64,000 bases of DNA. Source: Prevotella communis. GTDB lineage: Bacteria; Bacteroidota; Bacteroidia; Bacteroidales; Bacteroidaceae. The notes beneath the pieces are model-generated. The model saw only the letters and a list, made by a program, of their open reading frames with translations. It did no database searches and had not been told where the DNA came from. The position numbers were made by a program, and so were the translations under genes. Shown in pieces: positions 58,688 through 64,000 of this stretch (positions are counted from its first letter, which is position 1; the number at the start of each line of letters is the position of its first letter). The stretch spans positions 3,224,001-3,288,000 of the forward strand of contig NZ_CP091794.1 of NCBI RefSeq assembly GCF_022024175.1, given 5' to 3'.

Positions 58688-60043
58688 TCAACTCTTCATC
58701 TCATTCACCTTCAATCCATCCACTCCGTTTTCTTTCTTCCTCAGCCAATGCTGTACCTCATGCACATACATCAATTTTTTCTTTTCTATCATCTCTCTAT
58801 AAGACTTACCACCTTCCGTTATTGCCTTAAGCGCATCCATATAGTAAGTAAAGTCCCTACAGCCTCCATCATATTTCTCATCATCAAACAAGAACGAAGC
58901 TTCAACACGTGGATCACAATAAATCCATCGGTCCTCAACGCCATCCACGGGTACTGGCAATAGCTCACTAACCGATATCACATCCGAAACGCCATCCATC
59001 TTAGCTTCATTTCCATGAATCGATGCAATCTTATATAAATTAATCCGATAACCCAAAATATCATCAACTCTCTTATACTTTTCTGGATGTTTCAACTTCA
59101 CGATATCCCCTCTCTTAAATTCCTCAGGCACCTTGATAAAAGAGAACAGTTTCCGTTCCGTCACCTTATCATCTGCTCCAAGGTGACCTACCAACAGGGG
59201 CGACAACGGGTCATGCGCAGCCCTGTTTCGCATAACCATGCTATCTTTGAAGTTTGCATAACAATACTTGCATCCATGGGCACAAGTATTATACTCACCT
59301 ATATCTATACTTTGCACACAGCCGCATTCCTTACGCTGATTCGGGTCTTTCCCCACTACAAGCTTCACGCCCAGCAAGTCCTCTATCAGCACACTATCAA
59401 TACACTTTCCATGTTTGATTCCCACCGATTCCAACTCAATAGCCTCAGCGCATGTCTGTATTACCATACCATACTCTTGGGCTATCTGGCACATTTTTGT
59501 TGCCAGCTCTACCATTTCATTCTGCGATGGTTCCCGTGCCTGAGTATCTTTAAGGTTGCTTTGGGTCTTTTTATACAGATCTACAAAACTGATTACACAA
59601 GTATTCGTCTTGCCTTCCAATCGTTTGGCAATTTCCTCAAAATACTTCACATGATAATCAGTATCCATTATCTCTGTCAGCAATATCGGATCATATCGCC
59701 ATATCACTCGCTTTGATCCAATCTTGTCCGACAATTCTTTAAAGGTATTGATAATGCCCTCTTTTCTCGGTACACTCAACTCCATTCCCTTATCGTATGC
59801 ATTAATCGTGTACTGAAAATAGTACATATAATCTTTCAGTTCATCAAGTCTGGAAAGCATTGGCCGTGGATTCTTACTCCAAAACACAATACAATCCACC
59901 ACTTCAGGCGACAGCATGACTTTACTCACCTGATGAATATTCATCGGGTTACGTACATATACAAAACCTTCTTTCAGTCGATTATAAAACCACTCCGAAT
60001 AGAATGCAGGTATGTCTGTTCTTCTACTAACGCTTAATATCAT
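58688..60043 (-). CDS. DUF1848 radical-SAM-like protein
   Basis: 451 residues. Starts MILSVSRRTDIPAFYSEWF, the diagnostic DUF1848 opening, followed by FWSKNPRPML. The Fe-S motif CAHGCKYC provides Cys254, Cys258 and Cys261, with additional cysteines at 240 and 242 (ECGCVQS). About 150 C-terminal residues (FIKVPEEFKRGDIVKLKHPE onward) exceed the usual DUF1848 length and are unrecognised. The reaction is unknown; a spore-photoproduct-lyase-like or nucleic-acid-linked role has been suspected for the family. Overlaps the upstream gene by 17 bp. Confidence 0.85.
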   Translation of the reverse strand: MILSVSRRTDIPAFYSEWFYNRLKEGFVYVRNPMNIHQVSKVMLSPEVVDCIVFWSKNPRPMLSRLDELKDYMYYFQYTINAYDKGMELSVPRKEGIINTFKELSDKIGSKRVIWRYDPILLTEIMDTDYHVKYFEEIAKRLEGKTNTCVISFVDLYKKTQSNLKDTQAREPSQNEMVELATKMCQIAQEYGMVIQTCAEAIELESVGIKHGKCIDSVLIEDLLGVKLVVGKDPNQRKECGCVQSIDIGEYNTCAHGCKYCYANFKDSMVMRNRAAHDPLSPLLVGHLGADDKVTERKLFSFIKVPEEFKRGDIVKLKHPEKYKRVDDILGYRINLYKIASIHGNEAKMDGVSDVISVSELLPVPVDGVEDRWIYCDPRVEASFLFDDEKYDGGCRDFTYYMDALKAITEGGKSYREMIEKKKLMYVHEVQHWLRKKENGVDGLKVNEMKS

Positions 60044-62117
60044 ATATACTAAAAAGTCGTGCTGTAATCTTCTCTATATCTATACGTCCGAAATAGCCCG
60101 CTGTCCATGACGCACTTGCTTTCTTCGGATGTGCTTTCACATATAGATGATGTCCATAATCTATTATCTTACGCTGGTCATCTTCATACCATTTATCCCT
60201 GTTCATGAACCAGGTAAAATCATCTTTTACCCAGTAACGCAATTGCTGATCTTCTGGCAGTAACGACTCAATATACTTCCAAGACGAGTGGTCAAAATGC
60301 TCTTTCACCACACCTGGCTCGTTCCTGAACAATTCTGTCTGTTCTACTTCCATTGGAGATCCCGCATCAACAGCTTTCTTAAGTCTCTGTATCTTAACTT
60401 TTCCAACGCCCTTTATCTTCGAAACTTTTGCAAAGAACTCCTTATCAGTCTTTCCACCCATATCATTCCAAAGATTCAATATAGTCTCTCGCTGAGTCTT
60501 ATTAAACCCTATCGTCTTATCTTTCAAAATAACCTCAAAAGAACGTGTCGATGACATCGGTTCCACTTTCTTCCTAAATTGGTAAGAGTGTCTTTCCAAA
60601 GTAACATTCTCTGGCACGTATTCAAGTAATTTACAAGTTGCCATATATATGTTATCCTCACCTCTATAGTCCAATTTCATCCTTTGGATAACAGTCTTAG
60701 GCATATCTGCATAACCGATACATGCCCCCCACAGGCCTAGTACAAAGCGATAGTCGCTTTGTGCAGAATACTCCATATACCTCATCATTTCCTCAAAGTC
60801 ATCACCTTTCAGTATAAAGATGGCAATACTCCTAAGTATTACATCTGGTGCCTGTGCCACATCAAAAGTTCCTCCTGTTGCGATATGTTGTCTAAGTCCG
60901 TTCAGGAATGTCCGTTCGGCACTTCCCTCCCATTCCTTACCGTATTCTATCATAGCGTCTCGAACCATTCTTGTCAGGTCCGATGCTATGTCAAGCCTAT
61001 TTAGTCTCAACTTATTGATGGATAGCCATTCTAATCCTTCTACAATCTTTGATATCAAATCCCCGTAGAAATTACCATACTTGGCATTCATCTTTACTTG
61101 CATCCCCTGTATGGTAAAGTCTTCCTTGGTATTTGTATCGCCTTTCCTCATCCTGAAAGTAGTCAGATGCCGTTGTGTATAGTCTTCCAGTTCCTTCTTA
61201 TAAGCCTTCCAATCGCTATTCCTAAGGCCAAGCACTTCTATATGATGGCGTAATTCTATCCCAGTCTTATTCGCAAAGTTGTTTTTCATGATGTGCTCAC
61301 CGCCTAACTCTTGGATAATTGATTCAAAAGCCTGCTGTTCCGTCAAAGAGGCGAAATGTTCTTCTATCATAAGTTTCCACTTCTTTTGCAGCTCAGCCCT
61401 ATTCGGATCATATTTCTCATATTCTCCTTCCAACTCACTAAGTTCACGTGCAAGTTCCACACCTTGATACCCGGATAAGCCTGACAATGTTGAAGCCAGA
61501 TCATACATTTTTTTTTCTGTCTGAAGCAATGAAGCCAATGGTTGTGATATCGAGAAATAGCGACCTAAGATATAGGAATACAGGAAGCCCTTTAGCCTAT
61601 TCTGTTTCTCTTCTGTTTTCAACTTATCCTGTATGATAATCTCAGATTCTGGCCGTATTTTTTTCAGTATATCCGTCTTATATGGTGCCGGTCTCGAATT
61701 TAATATATCATAATCATAATATATCCACATTTTATTATTCAGGCTCATCTTACACATCATAACAGCCTGACGCATTGCGTCCTCAGTCTGAAAAAACATT
61801 TTACAATTCCAAGGATACAACGCAATAGTTTCAGCCACCCTAATACCATCATTAAATGGCGAGTGTGCGAGTCTTTCTATTTGTTTGTCATCATCTATTT
61901 CAATATAGATAACTACATCTTCTGATCTCTCGCCCGATACTGATATTTGAGGGAAGCGCCTAAACAAAAACAATTCTTTGTTTGAAGGCACTTCATTCAG
62001 TGGTGTAAAGTAATGATATCCAAATCCCCTGCCTTGATAGTAATCCATAGGTGATACACTCTCAGCAGAGGTGATATTGTCAATACTGTCTCTATGTATG
62101 GGAATATAGTATTTCAT
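60027..62117 (-). CDS. Unrecognised protein with a C-terminal helix-hairpin-helix motif
   Basis: With the ATG at 62117 (MKYYIPIHRDSIDNITSAES) the protein has 696 residues; a longer frame to 62213 would run into the upstream helicase gene. I do not recognise a family. Visible features: an N-terminal beta-rich segment with YYQGRGFGYHYF and VVIYIEIDD, a charged helical middle (SELEGEYEKYDPNRAELQKK), and near the C-terminus VSKIKGVGKVKIQRLKKAV, a typical helix-hairpin-helix DNA-binding turn. It is 7 bp after the SF1 helicase gene and overlaps the DUF1848 gene, so the three probably act together, perhaps on DNA or RNA ends. Confidence 0.7.
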   Translation of the reverse strand: MKYYIPIHRDSIDNITSAESVSPMDYYQGRGFGYHYFTPLNEVPSNKELFLFRRFPQISVSGERSEDVVIYIEIDDDKQIERLAHSPFNDGIRVAETIALYPWNCKMFFQTEDAMRQAVMMCKMSLNNKMWIYYDYDILNSRPAPYKTDILKKIRPESEIIIQDKLKTEEKQNRLKGFLYSYILGRYFSISQPLASLLQTEKKMYDLASTLSGLSGYQGVELARELSELEGEYEKYDPNRAELQKKWKLMIEEHFASLTEQQAFESIIQELGGEHIMKNNFANKTGIELRHHIEVLGLRNSDWKAYKKELEDYTQRHLTTFRMRKGDTNTKEDFTIQGMQVKMNAKYGNFYGDLISKIVEGLEWLSINKLRLNRLDIASDLTRMVRDAMIEYGKEWEGSAERTFLNGLRQHIATGGTFDVAQAPDVILRSIAIFILKGDDFEEMMRYMEYSAQSDYRFVLGLWGACIGYADMPKTVIQRMKLDYRGEDNIYMATCKLLEYVPENVTLERHSYQFRKKVEPMSSTRSFEVILKDKTIGFNKTQRETILNLWNDMGGKTDKEFFAKVSKIKGVGKVKIQRLKKAVDAGSPMEVEQTELFRNEPGVVKEHFDHSSWKYIESLLPEDQQLRYWVKDDFTWFMNRDKWYEDDQRKIIDYGHHLYVKAHPKKASASWTAGYFGRIDIEKITARLFSIYDIKR

Positions 62118-62124
62118 TGTTACA

Positions 62125-63171
62125 TTATATTTCTTCAATCTTTTCTGTTGTTGAATAAAGACCGGAATCCACATGAGGGAATATGTCGGGATTCGGCTGT
62201 CCGGTATAGCCAATATATAACCGTTCGTATGCTCTGGTTACTGAAACGAACAAGGCTTTTCGCTTGTCATCATCGTATGCAGTTTCACAGAAGGGAATGA
62301 ATACATCGTTGAATTGCAGTCCCTTTGCACAATACCAAACAACAACCTTGGGTGTTGAAGCATGAAAATCCAACTCCATCTGATCACCATAGTTGCTGTT
62401 CATTTTGAATTCAACATTCATACCATGCGAATTACAGTAATTGCGCACATATTCCACCGATAGTTTTTTATCCTTGTTCGGAGAACATAGTGCACGGTAT
62501 TCCGTATTATACGGGACCAAGATGCCTACACGAGTTAAATTTTGTTCTTTCACAATCCTGATTATCTCATCCAACTGCTGGTCAAAGGTCGCTCCTGTTA
62601 TCAAACGAGGTTTCACCCCGTTCCTCTCACAGTGTTTAACCAAGTTGTCAACTCCGCCAACCTTCTCAGCCAGAGCTGCGTTTTCACGAGTTAGGCGATA
62701 GTTTTTATACAATATATGAGGTGTAACTCCAAGTTGATTCGCTGTTTCCTCTACACTTTGGGTTAATCTGCCTGCAAAATTCATGATGGTCTGTTCACTG
62801 TCTCCGAAAAAGAAGCACTTATCACAACTAGCTATGAATTCTGTGATTCTATCATGTGTAAAATCCTGGCATTCATCTACGAACAAATAATCCACATGTC
62901 GATGATCCCACTCTTCGCTGTATTGAACTTTATAGTCCTCAATGCCAAGTGCTTTTATGCCATCCTCAAAATAGCGTTTCAGCGACTTGGTAAATACAAC
63001 CAGACAAGCACTCTTATCCTGTGGTACCCTGGCCAATTTATGCAGTGCGATCAGTGATTTACCTGTGCCCGCCTTTCCTGCAACCACTTCATTATTATAG
63101 AACATGGTCTTAATGATTTCTCTCTGATAATCATCCAGTCGTCCATACTCAACGTAGAAATCCCCTTCCAT
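62125..63171 (-). CDS. UvrD-like SF1 helicase/ATPase (compact)
   Basis: 348 residues, half the length of UvrD. Q-motif region LDDYQREIIKTMF, Walker A AGKAGTGKSLIA (31-42), Walker B VDYLFVDECQDF (93-104), motif III FFGDSEQTIMNF, motif IV KNYRLTREN, motif V VWYCAKGLQFNDVF, motif VI FVSVTRAYERLYIGYTG. All SF1A motifs are present, but the 1B/2B subdomains are minimal, so it may be a nucleic-acid-dependent ATPase rather than a processive helicase. Sits 11 bp after the methyltransferase-like gene and 7 bp before the HhH protein gene. Confidence 0.85.
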   Translation of the reverse strand: MEGDFYVEYGRLDDYQREIIKTMFYNNEVVAGKAGTGKSLIALHKLARVPQDKSACLVVFTKSLKRYFEDGIKALGIEDYKVQYSEEWDHRHVDYLFVDECQDFTHDRITEFIASCDKCFFFGDSEQTIMNFAGRLTQSVEETANQLGVTPHILYKNYRLTRENAALAEKVGGVDNLVKHCERNGVKPRLITGATFDQQLDEIIRIVKEQNLTRVGILVPYNTEYRALCSPNKDKKLSVEYVRNYCNSHGMNVEFKMNSNYGDQMELDFHASTPKVVVWYCAKGLQFNDVFIPFCETAYDDDKRKALFVSVTRAYERLYIGYTGQPNPDIFPHVDSGLYSTTEKIEEI

Positions 63172-63182
63172 AATCTATTATT

Positions 63183-64000
63183 TTAGTTATTTATATCATA
63201 AGCATCTTTTACATCCCTACCTCTTGTCATAGGACATGGATCACTAGCCATATCCTTATTTCGTATATACGTCACTTTGCTATTAAACACTGGATAGAGA
63301 GTGTTTACAAACTCACGATGACCAACTACGCGATAGGTCACTTGGTCATTGGCAGTAAAACTACCATAGAATTTCTTATCCGTAAAACATTTATCACTTC
63401 GGCATCGACTATCGCAGAAATGGCAAGGTATCGGTAGCAGTGTGCCATAATCATTCTCTTTACAATAATCACTGATTCCCTTATTAAGATTCTTGGGTTG
63501 CCATTCGCCACAATATTCAGCCCTCACATCAAGCAAGGTCATAAGTCCTTCTGGTGCTAATAAAGGTGCCAAACGTTCCGCAAGCACTTTAAATCCATCC
63601 CTACCAAAAATTCCCATCTGCATCAATTCGTTGACAAACTTAAACGACAGTATTATGTCATATCCGTTCCCAAGATGAGATGTGTAGTGGTTAAAATCCT
63701 GCATCGACTTAATGGGCATGGGCACACAGCGAATTTTGATATTGAACCGTTTTTTAAGAGGCGACAATTCAAGGATGTCACTTAAATGATCTAATGCCAA
63801 GTTGTTACCATCAAATGCCACAACATCCAAATCTTGGATATTAGGAAGTATCATAGCAATAGCACATATAAGACCGGTCACGTCACCTCCTGTGCCACAC
63901 CCGAATGTGAGGATTCTGAGAGAGGTCTTACTGTCAAGCCTTTCTTTATATGGCTTGTATGAGAACAGATTCTGATGAATGCAAAATGATTCTGCATAGC
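63183..64000 (-). CDS. SAM-dependent methyltransferase-like protein (5' end beyond window)
   Basis: The frame is open to the right edge; the visible 272 codons include RILTFGCGTGGDVTGL, the class I methyltransferase glycine motif, and VVAFDGNNLAL with the acidic residue that would hold the SAM ribose, then YDIILSFKFVNEL. A cysteine cluster HFCDSRCRSDKCF (metal-binding-like) follows, and the C-terminus is unrecognised. Because the glycine motif lies before the first internal GTG near 63881, translation must begin outside the window. It is the first visible gene of the long operon. Substrate unknown. Confidence 0.7.
   Translation of the reverse strand, partial: YAESFCIHQNLFSYKPYKERLDSKTSLRILTFGCGTGGDVTGLICAIAMILPNIQDLDVVAFDGNNLALDHLSDILELSPLKKRFNIKIRCVPMPIKSMQDFNHYTSHLGNGYDIILSFKFVNELMQMGIFGRDGFKVLAERLAPLLAPEGLMTLLDVRAEYCGEWQPKNLNKGISDYCKENDYGTLLPIPCHFCDSRCRSDKCFTDKKFYGSFTANDQVTYRVVGHREFVNTLYPVFNSKVTYIRNKDMASDPCPMTRGRDVKDAYDINN

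Noticed and set aside
49498-64000. Prophage or integrative element
   Set aside because: No integrase, portal, terminase, capsid, relaxase or attachment-site repeat was recognised; the genes look like a defence island.
1-64000. tRNA, rRNA or riboswitch genes
   Set aside because: I saw no sequence with convincing tRNA, rRNA or known riboswitch features; a covariance search would be needed to exclude short ones.

Overview
The window comes from a Bacteroidota chromosome, most likely Prevotella or a close relative. Evidence: many genes are preceded by the Bacteroidota sigma promoter box TAnnTTTG (often with TTTG 19-20 bp upstream) rather than a strong Shine-Dalgarno; DapL/DapF lysine genes, FimB/Mfa2-like lipoproteins, a GH95 fucosidase and an UpxY antiterminator are present; and intergenic space is filled with the short A/T-rich tandem repeats typical of this group. 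No rRNA, tRNA, CRISPR array or phage structural gene was recognised.

Layout. 1-24.4 kb is mostly housekeeping: a nitrogen-assimilation block (amt-glnB diverging from gltB-gltD), a secreted GH95 fucosidase, dapF-dapL-asnB, a PIF1-like helicase with a HAD phosphatase, two surface-fimbria-type lipoproteins, a flavodiiron protein, and DNA-repair genes (UDG-like, AlkD-like). 24.5-30.7 kb holds an AAA/DUF4143 ATPase with a four-iteron promoter, MGMT-like and Fe-superoxide dismutase genes, a decayed DUF2971 gene, two copies of a large hairpin-rich element, and a uronate-activation cluster (nucleotidyltransferase, galacturonokinase-like kinase, UDP-glucuronate 4-epimerase) with a four-helix-bundle gene wedged inside. 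30.8-49.5 kb is an accessory, repeat-rich and visibly AT-richer region: a Fic protein, small helicase-associated-domain proteins, a peptide-arginase-like protein, a Hachiman-like nuclease/helicase pair followed by a sacsin-like ATPase-nuclease and headed by an UpxY antiterminator, a decaying HicAB module, a C39-like protease-fold protein with a 56-residue partner ORF, and a REP-associated transposase (RAYT) remnant that has been split by a four-helix-bundle gene and partly triplicated.

49.5-64 kb is the most striking part: eight genes on the minus strand, spaced from -17 to +22 bp, that look like one transcription unit: a methyltransferase-like protein (cut by the window edge), a UvrD-like SF1 helicase, an unrecognised protein with a helix-hairpin-helix motif, a DUF1848 radical-SAM-like protein, a TIR-like STAND NTPase, a 134-residue protein starting with an FVTNSSS-type leader, a radical SAM enzyme, and an Mrr-nuclease STAND NTPase. 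The two STAND proteins have the architecture of Avs-type phage sensors; the radical-SAM/leader-peptide pair lodged between them is not part of any defence system I can name.

A second theme is repeat biology. A GC-rich palindrome of about 35 bp sits in frame, in both orientations, inside gltB (three times), the GH95 gene, the PIF1-like helicase and the AlkD gene; a second, A/T-rich repeat (CAATTGTCAATT type) is translated inside the kinase and the epimerase; a third repeats inside the UDG-like gene. Hairpin-rich intergenic elements show base-pair-preserving differences between copies. Coordinates follow the numbered sequence; start codons were chosen with the TAnnTTTG boxes where these decide between candidates.
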